From assembly GCF_013004645.1 (NCBI RefSeq), contig NZ_JABEME010000011.1, forward strand, positions 62,001 through 126,000: 64,000 nucleotides of DNA, read 5' to 3'. The notes beneath the pieces were generated by a model that saw only the letters and a list, made by a program, of their open reading frames with translations, was not told the origin of the DNA and searched no databases. This stretch comes from Stenotrophomonas africana. GTDB taxonomy: Bacteria > Pseudomonadota > Gammaproteobacteria > Xanthomonadales > Xanthomonadaceae. A program made the translations under genes and the position numbers. Shown piece by piece: positions 1 to 10,836 of this stretch; position 1 is the first letter of the stretch, and every line of letters starts with the position of its first letter.

Positions 1-453
1 TCCGACCTGCAGCTCATGCAGCACGCGGCCGATCAGTCGCTGCCGATGATCCGCCTGATCCAGGCCAACGCACTGCAGCTGATCGAAAAATTCAATACGG
101 TGCGCGAGATCACCATCCCGTCGTGGAAGCGCCAGTTCGCCATCCAGCTTTCGCTGGGCGAGCAGAAGGCCGCGGTCGAGCTGTCCACCGCCATCGACGA
201 TGCCACCAACGAGCTGATGCGCCGCAATGCCGATCTGCTGCGCCAGGCCTCGGTGGATACCGCGCGCAGCAACCAGCGCGGCGTGATCGACGTCGCCACG
301 CTGCGCCACGTGCACGACCAGTTGATCGCCACGGTCGAGGAAGTGCGCAGCATCCATCGCGAAGGAATGCAGCAGCGGCAGCAGGCCGAAGTCGAGCTGT
401 CGCGCCTGCGCGAAGACCTGCAGCAGCGCCTGGCCACCCCGACCGCCAGCTGA
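1..453 (+). CDS. TelA-family toxic anion resistance protein, C-terminal part
   Basis: The gene is cut by the window start; the visible 150 residues are the C-terminal part of a protein that is usually about 400 residues in this family. The segment SWKRQFAIQLSLGEQ, followed by a long charged amphipathic helix, is typical of TelA/KlaA-like proteins linked to tellurite and other toxic-anion tolerance and to envelope stress. The reading frame is open from base 1, so the ATG at 16 is internal and not the start. It ends with TGA at 451-453, directly before a long palindrome. The molecular function of the family is poorly defined, so the name is by resemblance only. Confidence 0.75.
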   Translation, partial: SDLQLMQHAADQSLPMIRLIQANALQLIEKFNTVREITIPSWKRQFAIQLSLGEQKAAVELSTAIDDATNELMRRNADLLRQASVDTARSNQRGVIDVATLRHVHDQLIATVEEVRSIHREGMQQRQQAEVELSRLREDLQQRLATPTAS

Positions 454-454
454 A

Positions 455-519
455 AAAAAGGGACGGAGGGGATTAAGTCGCTTGTGCCACTTGCGACTTG
501 ATCCCCTCCGTCCCTTTTT
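455..519. terminator. Long near-perfect palindrome, bidirectional terminator
   Basis: Two 27-base arms (455-481 and 493-519) are complementary with a single mismatch and enclose an 11-base loop. The left arm begins with an A-run and the right arm ends with a T-run, so it can terminate transcripts from both directions. It sits between two convergent genes whose stop codons lie at 453 and 525. The arms are longer than a usual intrinsic terminator, which fits a dispersed repeat used as a terminator. Confidence 0.8.
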
Positions 520-524
520 CGTTG

Positions 525-1412
525 TCAGCGCAGTTGCTGGCCCAGCCAGTCGGCCAGCGCATCCACGCGTGCATCTGCCGGTCCGTCCGGCCTCGCCAGC
601 ACCCAGAAACCGCCGGTGGCGGCAAACCCCCACGGCGCGACCAGGCGGCCTGCCGCCAGATCCTCGGCCACCAGCGGCTCTGGCGCGATTGCCGGGCCCA
701 GCCCGGCCACCGCGGCTTCCAACAAGTAGTACAGGTGCTCAAAGGCGGTTCCCAGCTGCAGCTTCGACACGTCCAGGTCGTGCGCCTGTGCCCAGGCCGG
801 CCACGCCTGCGGTCGAGAGCTGGTGTGCAGCAGCGTCTCCTGCAGCAGTGCCGAGGGCGGTACATGCCGCAGGCGCTGCGCCGCCGGATGCGAGGGGGCC
901 ACCACCACGCCAACCCGTTCCGGTGCCAGCTCACGCACCTGCCAGCCCCGGGGCCACGGCCCCTGCGCCAACAGCAGTACTGCATCCAGTGCTGCCTGCG
1001 CTTCGGTGAAACTGCCATCCAGCGCCGACCACTGCAGGCGCACACCGGGCAGGGCGGCCTGCAGTGCGGGCAGGCGCGGGATCATCCAGCGCGCCAGTAC
1101 GCTGCCGCTGCAACCCAGTACCAGTGCCGGGGCCGCCGCGGGCCGCCGCAGTTCGCGCACGCAGTCTTCGATGCCGCCGAAGGCCTCGCTGCACGCTGCC
1201 TGCAGGCGCGTGCCCGCAGCGGTCAGGCGCAGACCGCGACCGGCACGCTGGAACAGCGCCAGGCCGAGATGGTCTTCCAGCAGCTTCAGTTGCCGGCTGA
1301 CCGCGCCGTGGGTGACGTGCAGGTCCTGTGCGGCCCGCCCAACGCCACCAAGGCGGGCAGTGGCCTCGAACGCGCGCAGTGCATTGAGCGGCGGAAGCAG
1401 GGAACGACTCAT
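525..1412 (-). CDS. LysR-family regulator, TrpI-like, divergent from trpB
   Basis: A 295-residue LysR-type transcriptional regulator. An N-terminal winged helix-turn-helix (about residues 8-65, ALRAFEATARLGGVGRAAQD then LHVTHGAVSRQLKLLE) is followed by a LysR substrate-binding domain to the end. The ATG at 1410-1412 is 97 bases from the start of trpB on the opposite strand. That arrangement matches Pseudomonas trpI, whose product activates trpBA in response to indoleglycerol phosphate. Regulation of trpB here is therefore inferred from position; the ligand is not shown by the sequence. The closely related GcvA/AmpR branch is the main alternative reading. Confidence 0.85.
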   Translation of the reverse strand: MSRSLLPPLNALRAFEATARLGGVGRAAQDLHVTHGAVSRQLKLLEDHLGLALFQRAGRGLRLTAAGTRLQAACSEAFGGIEDCVRELRRPAAAPALVLGCSGSVLARWMIPRLPALQAALPGVRLQWSALDGSFTEAQAALDAVLLLAQGPWPRGWQVRELAPERVGVVVAPSHPAAQRLRHVPPSALLQETLLHTSSRPQAWPAWAQAHDLDVSKLQLGTAFEHLYYLLEAAVAGLGPAIAPEPLVAEDLAAGRLVAPWGFAATGGFWVLARPDGPADARVDALADWLGQQLR

Positions 1413-1427
1413 GTGAGATTTCCTGAC

Positions 1428-1447
1428 GATATACGCCAGATAATATC
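1428..1447. promoter_or_regulatory. Candidate LysR operator in the lysR/trpB divergent region
   Basis: GATAT and ATATC form perfect 5-base arms separated by 10 bases, between the divergent start codons at 1412 and 1510. AT-rich dyads of this type in a divergent LysR promoter region are typical binding sites. A possible trpB -10 (TAGAGT, 1473-1478) lies downstream without a convincing -35, as expected for an activator-dependent promoter. Site assignment is inference. Confidence 0.4.
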
Positions 1448-1509
1448 CATTTTCCGGTCACAACCCGTGCGCTAGAGTATCCACCTGTCTCGAATCAGCG
1501 GTCGCTTCC

Positions 1510-2723
<1,214 letters not shown>

Positions 2724-2727
<4 letters not shown>

Positions 2728-3401
2728 GCGCGCTGCTGCGCAATAGTGGCGTGCTGCTGCTGGCGCTGGGGTTGGCTGCATGCCAGCCGCCGGAGCCACC
2801 GGTGCTGGCACCGGCCGCCAAGGCCACCACGCAGCCTGTGCAGCAGGCGGCCAACGATGATCTCGACCCGATGGCGCGTACGCCCATCGTCGATCCGCCG
2901 TCCGTGGAGGGCGCGGACAGCGACGACGTGCCTGCAGTGGCTTCGGTGGCGCTGGACCATGCCGGCGAGGTCCTGATCGGCCAGCATATGACGGACCTGA
3001 AGGCACTTGGGCCGTGGACCGCACAAGGCGCGGTTGAAGCCATCGGCGGCAGTTGCGAGTACTACGACGGCAAGGAGCTGCCGCCCGGCGTGTCGATGAT
3101 GACCGATGAAGATCGCGTCGTCCGTTTCGATCTCGGCCTGGATCCGCAGAGCGGGGCGCCGACCCAGCAGCCCGGTCCATTCGGCCTGCGTGTCGGCATG
3201 ACCCGTGCCCAGGCCATGGCCCAGTTCCCGAAGCCGCCGGTGTCCAGCCCGCACGCCTACGACGGTGACCAGGGCGAGTACCTCACCTGGCAGGACCCGG
3301 GTTCGGACCTGGGTATCCGCGTGGAACTGTTTGAAGGAAAGGTCATCCAGATGTACTGGGGGACCAGCGATGCGATTGAACTGATTGAAGGATGTGCCTG
3401 A
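2724..3401 (+). CDS. Putative lipoprotein inserted between trpB and trpA
   Basis: 225 residues from a GTG that overlaps the trpB stop (GTGA, 2724-2727). The N-terminus is a lipoprotein signal: a hydrophobic stretch [12 protein letters not shown] with a lipobox ending at Cys20, followed by a Pro/Ala-rich linker. The mature part (about residues 80-225) has no motif I recognise; it contains a region, [17 protein letters not shown], like the small repeat modules found in some outer-membrane-associated lipoproteins. An earlier ATG in the same frame lies inside trpB and would destroy the signal peptide, so GTG is preferred. trpA starts one base after its stop, so it is translated within the trp operon. 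No link to tryptophan synthesis can be seen. Confidence 0.75.
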
Positions 3402-3402
3402 A

Positions 3403-4212
3403 ATGTCCGTATCCCGACTCGATGCCTGTTTCCAGCGACTGCGCGAGCAGCAGCGCAAGGCGCTGATTCCCTTCATTACCGCCGGTGATCCCTCACTGGA
3501 GGCCACCGTGCCGGTCATGCACGCGCTGGTCGATGCCGGTGCCGACGTGATCGAACTGGGCGTGCCGTTCTCCGACCCGATGGCCGATGGACCGACCATC
3601 CAGCGCAGCTCCGAGCGCGCGCTGGCACGCGGGGCCGGCGGCCGCTATGTGCTGCAGGCCGTGGCGCAGTTCCGCGAGCGTGATGCGCAGACGCCGGTGG
3701 TACTGATGGGCTACCTGAACCCGGTGGAGATCCACGGTTACGCAGCCTTCGCCAAGGCCGCCGTCGACGCCGGCGTGGACGGCGTGCTGCTGGTCGACCT
3801 GCCGCCGGAAGAAGCGGGCGAGGCGCTGCAGGCATTCGATGCGGCGGGCCTGGCGCTGGTCCTGCTGGCGTCACCGACCACCAGCGAAGCACGTGCCGAC
3901 AAGCTGCTGGCGCTGGCCCGTGGCTACCTCTACTACGTCAGCTTTGCCGGTGTCACCGGCGCGTCCGAGCGCCTGGACAGCGATGCCGCCAGTGCCCGCC
4001 TGCAGGCGTTGCGCGCGCGTGCTTCAGTGCCGGTGGTGGCGGGCTTCGGCATCAAGGATGCCGACAGTGCCGCGGCCATGGCCCGCCAGGCCGACGGCGT
4101 GGTGGTGGGCAGCGCGCTGGTGGCGGCGCTGGCCGAAGCGGGCTCGGCTGAAGAGGCCGCGCAGCGCGCTCGAACCTTCCTGGCTCCGCTGCGGCAGGCG
4201 CTGGACGCGTAA
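3403..4212 (+). CDS. trpA: Tryptophan synthase alpha chain
   Basis: 269 residues. It cleaves indole-3-glycerol phosphate to indole and glyceraldehyde 3-phosphate; indole is channelled to TrpB. The TIM-barrel catalytic pair is visible as E51 (DVIELGVPFSDP) and D62 (MADGP). The start at 3403 is chosen because it gives the usual N-terminus MSVSRLD and has GAAGGA 10 bases upstream; an in-frame ATG 18 bases earlier lies inside the lipoprotein gene. It follows that gene with one base between. A hairpin-rich gap separates it from accD. Confidence 0.97.
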   Translation: MSVSRLDACFQRLREQQRKALIPFITAGDPSLEATVPVMHALVDAGADVIELGVPFSDPMADGPTIQRSSERALARGAGGRYVLQAVAQFRERDAQTPVVLMGYLNPVEIHGYAAFAKAAVDAGVDGVLLVDLPPEEAGEALQAFDAAGLALVLLASPTTSEARADKLLALARGYLYYVSFAGVTGASERLDSDAASARLQALRARASVPVVAGFGIKDADSAAAMARQADGVVVGSALVAALAEAGSAEEAAQRARTFLAPLRQALDA

Positions 4213-4218
4213 CAGGAC

Positions 4219-4287
4219 TGCCGGCCGCTGGCCGGCATCCTCCTCCATACCCGCCTGCGCGCAGGGGCTTCTGGCCAGCGGCCGGCA
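4219..4287. repeat. Inverted-repeat pair between trpA and accD
   Basis: An 8-base-arm hairpin (4219-4226/4230-4237) directly follows trpA. A second copy of its sequence lies in inverted orientation at 4273-4287, and the 15 bases 4219-4233 are exactly complementary to 4273-4287. There is no T-run, so it is not a standard terminator; it may stabilise mRNA ends or be a REP pair. The rest of the 4213-4431 gap holds only a weak -10 (TAGACT, 4377-4382) that could serve accD. Confidence 0.55.
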
Positions 4288-4431
4288 CTTTCCCGCACCT
4301 AAACGTACGTCCCAGCATGGTTTTTTCCGGCTGCCCCGTGGCTGGCAAGGGGGTGCACGGGCGGCGAAAGCGGAGCTAGACTGTCCGCCTTTGCGGCCCC
4401 TGGGCCGCCCTGAACGGAAGTGTCCTCCCGC

Positions 4432-5306
<875 letters not shown>

Positions 5307-5307
<1 letters not shown>

Positions 5308-6668
5308 TGGGAGGCCGCAAGTACTTCGGTACTGATGGCATCCGTGGGCGGGTCGGCCAGGGCGTGATCTCGGCCGATTTCGTGCTGCGCCTGGGCAACG
5401 CCCTGGGCCGTGTCCTGGTCGCCCAGCGCGGCCAGGACGGGCGCCGGCCGATCGTGGTGATCGGCAAGGACACCCGCATTTCCGGTTACATGTTCGAAGC
5501 GGCACTGGAAGCCGGCCTGGTCGCCGCCGGTGCCGACGTGCAACTGCTGGGCCCGATGCCGACCCCGGCGGTGGCATTCCTGACCCGTACGCTCGGTGTG
5601 GATGCCGGCATCGTCATCAGTGCCTCGCACAACCCGCACTACGACAACGGCATCAAGTTCTTCTCCGCCCAGGGCGAGAAGCTCGATGATGCGACCGAGC
5701 TGGCCCTGGAAGCGGCGCTGGACGTCCCGTTCACCACCGCCGAATCGGAGAAGCTGGGCAAGGCATCGCGCGCGCGCGAAGCGGTGGGACGTTACATCGA
5801 GTTCTGCAAGGCCAGCGTGCCGCGCGCGTTCGACCTGCGTGGCGTGCGCCTGGTGCTGGATTGCGCGCACGGTGCCACCTACCAGATCGCACCGCTGCTG
5901 TTCCGCGAACTGGGCGCCGAGGTGATCGGCATTGGTGCCGAGCCCAACGGCGTCAACATCAATGCCGGCGTGGGGTCCACCCATATCGACAACCTGGCGG
6001 CCAAGGTCCGCGAGACCCGGGCCGATCTGGGCATCGCCTTCGATGGCGATGGTGACCGCGTGTTGATGGCTGATGACCAGGGCAACCCGGTCGACGGCGA
6101 TGACCTGCTGTACATCCTGGCCCGCGCATGGAAGGACGAAGGCCGCCTGCGCGGCCCGGTGGTCGGCACGCTGATGAGCAACTACGGCGTCGAGAAGGCA
6201 TTTGCCGACCTGCAGATTCCGTTCGTGCGCAGCAATGTCGGCGATCGTTACGTGCACCAGGCGCTGATCGAAGGCGGCGGGGTGCTCGGCGGTGAAGCCT
6301 CCGGCCATCTGCTGTGCCTGGACCGGGCCACCACCGGCGACGGCATCGTCAGTGCCCTGCAGGTGCTGGTGGCGTTGCGCAACAGCGGGCAGACCCTGCG
6401 CCAGGCACTGAAGGGACTGGTGCGGGTGCCGCAGAAGACGGTCAACGTGCGGCTGGGCAATGTCTCGGCCAAGGCCACGGTGCAGGCCGACAGCGTGCAG
6501 GCCGCGCTGGCTGTCGCGCAGCAGTCGGTGGCCGGCCGTGGCCGTGCGTTCCTGCGCCCGTCCGGTACCGAGCCGGTGGTGCGGGTCACGGTCGAGGCCG
6601 ATGATGCAACGCTGATGCAGGATACGCTGGACCGCCTGTCCGCTGCGGTGCGCGAAGCCGCCAGTTGA
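5307..6668 (+). CDS. glmM: Phosphoglucosamine mutase
   Basis: 453 residues. It converts glucosamine-6-phosphate to glucosamine-1-phosphate for UDP-GlcNAc, and so for peptidoglycan and lipopolysaccharide. The N-terminus has [10 protein letters not shown]; the phosphoserine is S107 in ISASHNP; the metal loop is D246-G-D-G-D250-R; the C-terminal phosphate-binding loop is [11 protein letters not shown]. The start ATG shares bases with the accD stop, so the two genes are translationally coupled. An AT-flanked terminator follows at 6688. Confidence 0.97.
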
Positions 6669-6687
6669 AGCGCCTGCTCGTCGGTGC

Positions 6688-6722
6688 AAAAAAACGCCCC
6701 GGAATTCCGGGGCGTTTTCTTT
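6688..6722. terminator. Bidirectional terminator after glmM
   Basis: A perfect 28-base palindrome (6691-6718) of GC-rich arms with an EcoRI-like GAATTC centre, with A-run on the left and T-run on the right. It lies between glmM and the convergent deacetylase gene that ends at 6746, so it can serve both. Confidence 0.9.
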
Positions 6723-6745
6723 CTGCGGGCCGGGCCTGGTCGTGC

Positions 6746-7603
6746 CTACGGCCCTGGTACCATCTTCTTCTGGCGCGCTTTGAAACCATTGAACAGTGGC
6801 GCGATCAGGGGGTTGTAGCTCTGGGCTATGCGCTTGCGCAACCAGCTCGCCGGGCGGTTGCGGATCGCGAAGCGGTAGATGCGTTCCGGATCGCCGCCCA
6901 CCACGTTGCGGCCGAACGGGTGGGTGGTGTGCAGGTAGCGGAAGCCGTGCTCGCGTGCCACCTCGATGTGGTCCTGGTCGAAATCGCCGTAGGGCCAGCA
7001 CAGCGTATCGGACACCTCGCCGAGCTTGTCCTGCAGGACTTCGCGTGAGACTGCCAGATCGTGGCTCAGGCCGGCACGGCGCTGTGCGCGGTCCAGGTCG
7101 TTGCGGCGCAGCCAACGGGTGTGGGTATGGGTGTGGCAATGCACTTCGAAGGTGCCGGCGGCGATGGCCGCGCGCGCTTCACTCCAGCGCATCATCACGT
7201 CGTCGCTGCGGTTCTGCTCGTAGATCGCCGCTTCGCAGCCGCGATGGTCCGGCGTGGCAGGCAACGTTGCCCCGGCAAGCCCGGCGTGGGGCCGCTCCGG
7301 GCCTTCGCCCATCCAGCCGGTGACCACGAACACCACCGCGTGCATGCCGTACTTCTGCAGGATCGGGTGCGCATACACCCAGTTGTCCAGGTAGCCATCG
7401 TCGAAGGTGATCACGATCGACTTGCGCGGCACCGGCTTGCCGGCCAGGAAACCGGCGTACTGGTCCAGTGTCAGCGAGGTCCAGCCGTTGCCGGCCAACC
7501 ATGCGATCTGGCTCTCGAAATTCTCCGGCGACACGGTGATCATGCCCGGCGACGGACTGACGTGGTGGTGCATCAGCACCGGTACGGTTCGGGCATCAGC
7601 CAT
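6746..7603 (-). CDS. Polysaccharide deacetylase family protein
   Basis: 285 residues with a NodB-like carbohydrate esterase 4 fold. The metal/catalytic motif TFDDGYLDN is at about residues 67-74 and a histidine-rich second motif, HCHTHTHTRW, at about 151-160. No signal peptide is visible, so it may act on a cytoplasmic or membrane-associated glycan intermediate rather than on exported polymer. Its start overlaps the last 8 bases of the glycosyltransferase gene, and it is the last gene of a three-gene minus-strand operon. The substrate is unknown; removal of an N- or O-acetyl group from a surface glycan is the family expectation. Confidence 0.85.
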   Translation of the reverse strand: MADARTVPVLMHHHVSPSPGMITVSPENFESQIAWLAGNGWTSLTLDQYAGFLAGKPVPRKSIVITFDDGYLDNWVYAHPILQKYGMHAVVFVVTGWMGEGPERPHAGLAGATLPATPDHRGCEAAIYEQNRSDDVMMRWSEARAAIAAGTFEVHCHTHTHTRWLRRNDLDRAQRRAGLSHDLAVSREVLQDKLGEVSDTLCWPYGDFDQDHIEVAREHGFRYLHTTHPFGRNVVGGDPERIYRFAIRNRPASWLRKRIAQSYNPLIAPLFNGFKARQKKMVPGP

Positions 7604-8741
7604 GTCCCAGCTCCTTCAGCCACTGGTGGTAATAGTGTTCGGTGGTCTCACCGTGGCCGTCGGGAGTGAACCGGTGCGCGCTGCGCATCCAGTCCCAGCC
7701 GGCGCGGCCCATCTGCCGCCGCCGTTCCGGATCGTCCACCAGCAGGCGCAGGGCGCCTGTCAGGGCAGCATTGTCGCCCAGCCGGGTGAGGATCGCATTG
7801 CTGCCATCCACCACCATCTCCGGCACGCCGCCTACGCGTGTGGCCACGATCGGCACCCCGACATAGGCGGCCTCCAGGAAGACGGTACCGGCCGCTTCCT
7901 TGTGCGAAGCCAGCGCGAAGATGTCGAAGCCGGCCATAAGCCGGCATGCGCCATCGCGGTAGCCGAGCAGATGGACCTGCTGCTGCAGTCCGTGCTCGTC
8001 GCGCAGCGCCTGCAGCCGATCCATGACCGGCTGGCCATCGCCGACCACCACCAGGTGCAGGTTCGGGTGCGTCTTGCACAGCGGCACCATCGCCTGCAGC
8101 AGGTCGGCATGGCCCTTGGGTTCGCGCAGCACCGCCACGCAACCGACCACGATGTCCTGTTCGCCGAAGCCAAGCTCGGCGCGCACTTCCGCGCGCACCT
8201 CCTGCAGGCCTTGCCAGGGATCGTCCTTGCGGATCTCGCTCCAGCGCGGCGGGACCGCGATGGGCGGTACGATGCCGATGTATTCGGCCGGAATGCCGCG
8301 CTCGGCCAGCAACTGCTTGACGAAGCTGCTGACGGTCAGCACCCGGTGCGGCAGGCCGGTATAGGTCAGCAGCGAGTTGACCGGGCTCATCAGGTGGCGC
8401 GAGCGCACCACCAGCGGCGTGCCGCCCAGGCGTGCGCCGGCGGCGGCGATCAGCGCGTCACGGCGGCTGGTGGTGTTGACCACGTCATAGCGTTCGCGGC
8501 GCACCAGGCGCGAGACCGACCAGATACCGCGCAACAGGCGCAGCAGGCCACCCATGCGCAGGGTATGCACGGTGAAACCATCATCGCGTGCCAGCTGGGC
8601 CAATCGCGCTTCGGGCTGGCACAGCAGCGCCACCTCGTGGCCGCGCGCGCGCATCACCTGCATGTGGCGGAAGATGTAGATCTCCTGCCCACCCATTCCC
8701 TTGGCGGCTTCGGTGTGCAGGATGCGCAGCGGACGGTTCAT
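7596..8741 (-). CDS. Glycosyltransferase family 4 protein
   Basis: 381 residues, GT-B fold. The N-terminal acceptor domain begins LRILHTEAAKGMGGQE, with the glycine-rich loop typical of GT4. The C-terminal donor domain has the EX7E motif at about E282 and E290 (KEAAGTVFLEAAYVGVPIVA). The start at 8741 (MNRPLRILHT) is chosen over an in-frame ATG 18 codons upstream because an AAGGA lies 10 bases before it and the extra residues would overlap the preceding gene. It follows the YejM-like gene by 20 bases and overlaps the deacetylase gene. A role in lipopolysaccharide core or a surface glycan is inferred from these neighbours. Confidence 0.88.
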   Translation of the reverse strand: MNRPLRILHTEAAKGMGGQEIYIFRHMQVMRARGHEVALLCQPEARLAQLARDDGFTVHTLRMGGLLRLLRGIWSVSRLVRRERYDVVNTTSRRDALIAAAGARLGGTPLVVRSRHLMSPVNSLLTYTGLPHRVLTVSSFVKQLLAERGIPAEYIGIVPPIAVPPRWSEIRKDDPWQGLQEVRAEVRAELGFGEQDIVVGCVAVLREPKGHADLLQAMVPLCKTHPNLHLVVVGDGQPVMDRLQALRDEHGLQQQVHLLGYRDGACRLMAGFDIFALASHKEAAGTVFLEAAYVGVPIVATRVGGVPEMVVDGSNAILTRLGDNAALTGALRLLVDDPERRRQMGRAGWDWMRSAHRFTPDGHGETTEHYYHQWLKELGHG

Positions 8742-8761
8742 GCAGGATCGATCCTTGAGGG

Positions 8762-10642
8762 TCAGCGGTTGCGGAAGCGGGTCAGCGCTTCCCATGCGGT
8801 ACGGACGGCGGCGGCATCCGGGGCCTGCTGCGGCAGTGGGCGATAGTGCAGGTCCAGCGAGGTCGCGTTGCCGAACTTGTCGAACACGTAGATGGCGTTG
8901 CCGTGGCGGACGGCGCGTTGCGACCAGCTTTCCACCACCAGCGCGCGCTCGCCCGCAGGTTCGGCCAGCAGGTCCTGGCCGGTACTGAAATCGGTCAGCG
9001 CGTTCTCACAGCCCAGTGCGTGGCGCATCAGGGTAGGTACCCAGTCCTCGTGCGAACTGACGCGCGTTTCATGGGCATTGCCCTTGCCAGGCCAGTGCAG
9101 GACGAACGGCACCTGCAGTTGGTAGTCGGAGAAGTTGCCGTTGTGGCCCCAGTAGTTCAGCTTGAGGTCGTTGAATTCCTCGGCATGGTCGCCGGTGACC
9201 AGCACGATCGTGTCCTGGTCCAGCCCCTGCGCGCGCAGGTCGTCCAGCAGCGTGCCGACCAGGCTGTCGGCGTAGTGCACGGCGGTCCGATACCTGTTCC
9301 GTTCCGGGGTCGGGTCGTGGTCCGGGCCGAACTTCAGGAAGTCGATTTCACTGGCCATCGGGGTCGCCAGCGGCGGGTAACCCGGGGGCATGTGGTAGGG
9401 CGCATGGGTAGAATCGAGGAAGACGAAGCCGAACCACGGCCTGTGCGCGGCCTGGCTGGTCCGGATGTCTTTCCGCAGCGCGTCGACGATGCTGCGGTCG
9501 CGTCCTTCAGAACCCAGCTGGGCAGGCCCCTGGTGCAGCTGGTCGCGAACATCGGCGAACGCAGTGCGGTCGAATTCGGGGCTGTACATCGGCGCACTGC
9601 CGTACAGATGCAGGTCGTAACCCTGCTGGCCCAGTACCTTGAACAGCTGCGAGCCGCGCTGCTCGTCAAGCATGCTTTGCCAGTAGCCGCCCGGCAGGCC
9701 GTAGAGCAGGCCGAACAGGCCATAGCGGGTGGCGTTGCCGGTGCTGAAATGGCGGTCGTAGACACGAGCGGAAGCCGTCAGCGCCGAGGTGTTCGGCATG
9801 ATCTGCGGAGTGAGGGCGTCGTGGCGCAGTGATTCCAGCACCACCATCAGCACGTTGGGCCGTTGCGGATTCTGGCAGCGCAGCGGCTGCAGCGGATACA
9901 GCAGCTGCGCATGGCGCGGATCGGGCAGGCCGACCTGCTGCTCGCTGACCACGCCCAGCTTGCGCATGAAGCTCTTGGCGGTGATCGGCTGGGCCCAGGG
10001 CAGGTAGTTCCACTGGGCGATCACGTCACGGTCGCCGCGCGCGTCGTAGTAGGCGGTGGCCACCTGACCGCCGGCCATCAGCAGGACGGCCGCCGTCCAG
10101 GCCTGCAGTACCCGGTGCCGGCGCGGCGCGGCAGGCAGCAGTTTCCAGCAGGCCCAGGCCAGGATGCCTTCGGCAGTGAAGATCGCCGCGACCAGCAGGC
10201 CGACCTGCACCCAGGTCTTCCACGACAACGCGACCTGGTCCTGCAGCGCGCCGCCGAACACCATGTTCACGACCATGGCATTGAGGTGGAAGCGGTACAG
10301 GGTGAAGATCTTGGCATCGACCAGCAGCAGGCAGAGCCACAGGCCCTGCAGCAACACCGCGCTGATGCTCAGCGTGCGCGCACTGCGCTGCCACAGGCCC
10401 AGCAGCAGCGGCAGCACACCGGCCAGTGCACCGAAGGCGAGCAGGTGGCCGGGCAGGGCGACTGCCAGATAGGCCAGGCCCTGGCTGCCGCCCGGGTTGT
10501 CACGCAGCGGCACGTTGCCGAGGGTGATCATCGTCGCCAGAAGTACATTGCCCATGACGAACAGCGACCACCATGCGAGCCTGCGCCAGAGGCGGGCAGG
10601 GCGTGCGGGGGAGGTGGCGATGGGGGCTGGAGCTATGGGCAT
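8762..10642 (-). CDS. YejM/PbgA-like inner-membrane protein with sulfatase-type domain
   Basis: 626 residues. Five hydrophobic segments in the first ~210 residues are followed by an alkaline phosphatase/sulfatase superfamily domain. The N-terminal half resembles the DUF3413 part of E. coli YejM (PbgA), an essential regulator of LpxC turnover and lipopolysaccharide level. NVLMVVLESLRHD (from about residue 259) is the first metal-binding strand, with Glu where true sulfatases often have Asp. GNATRYGLFGLLYG (about 298-311) matches the YejM nucleophile region, and VTGDHAEEF is the last metal motif. ATG at 10642 is used; the frame can extend to a TTG at 10687, but neither start has a clear ribosome site. 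It heads the surface-glycan operon. Confidence 0.8.
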   Translation of the reverse strand: MPIAPAPIATSPARPARLWRRLAWWSLFVMGNVLLATMITLGNVPLRDNPGGSQGLAYLAVALPGHLLAFGALAGVLPLLLGLWQRSARTLSISAVLLQGLWLCLLLVDAKIFTLYRFHLNAMVVNMVFGGALQDQVALSWKTWVQVGLLVAAIFTAEGILAWACWKLLPAAPRRHRVLQAWTAAVLLMAGGQVATAYYDARGDRDVIAQWNYLPWAQPITAKSFMRKLGVVSEQQVGLPDPRHAQLLYPLQPLRCQNPQRPNVLMVVLESLRHDALTPQIMPNTSALTASARVYDRHFSTGNATRYGLFGLLYGLPGGYWQSMLDEQRGSQLFKVLGQQGYDLHLYGSAPMYSPEFDRTAFADVRDQLHQGPAQLGSEGRDRSIVDALRKDIRTSQAAHRPWFGFVFLDSTHAPYHMPPGYPPLATPMASEIDFLKFGPDHDPTPERNRYRTAVHYADSLVGTLLDDLRAQGLDQDTIVLVTGDHAEEFNDLKLNYWGHNGNFSDYQLQVPFVLHWPGKGNAHETRVSSHEDWVPTLMRHALGCENALTDFSTGQDLLAEPAGERALVVESWSQRAVRHGNAIYVFDKFGNATSLDLHYRPLPQQAPDAAAVRTAWEALTRFRNR

Positions 10643-10836
10643 GATGCGGGCGGGTTGAGACGGCGCGGAAGGGCGGCGCGGCAGCAACGTAAGGATTCGT
10701 TAAATGTGCGCGGGTCGCGCATTGTATCGGTTTGTTTCGTTGCATCGAGTCGCGTTCGCCGGACGATCTGTCACAATGTTCAGGCGGGCCATGAATGCGC
10801 AGGCCCCCCAGACCCAACGACAAGCCAGGAACCGCT

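Noticed and set aside
7407..8846. Plus-strand frame of 479 codons over the glycosyltransferase and deacetylase
   Set aside because: Both minus-strand genes have catalytic motifs; this frame shows none and has shadow-type composition.
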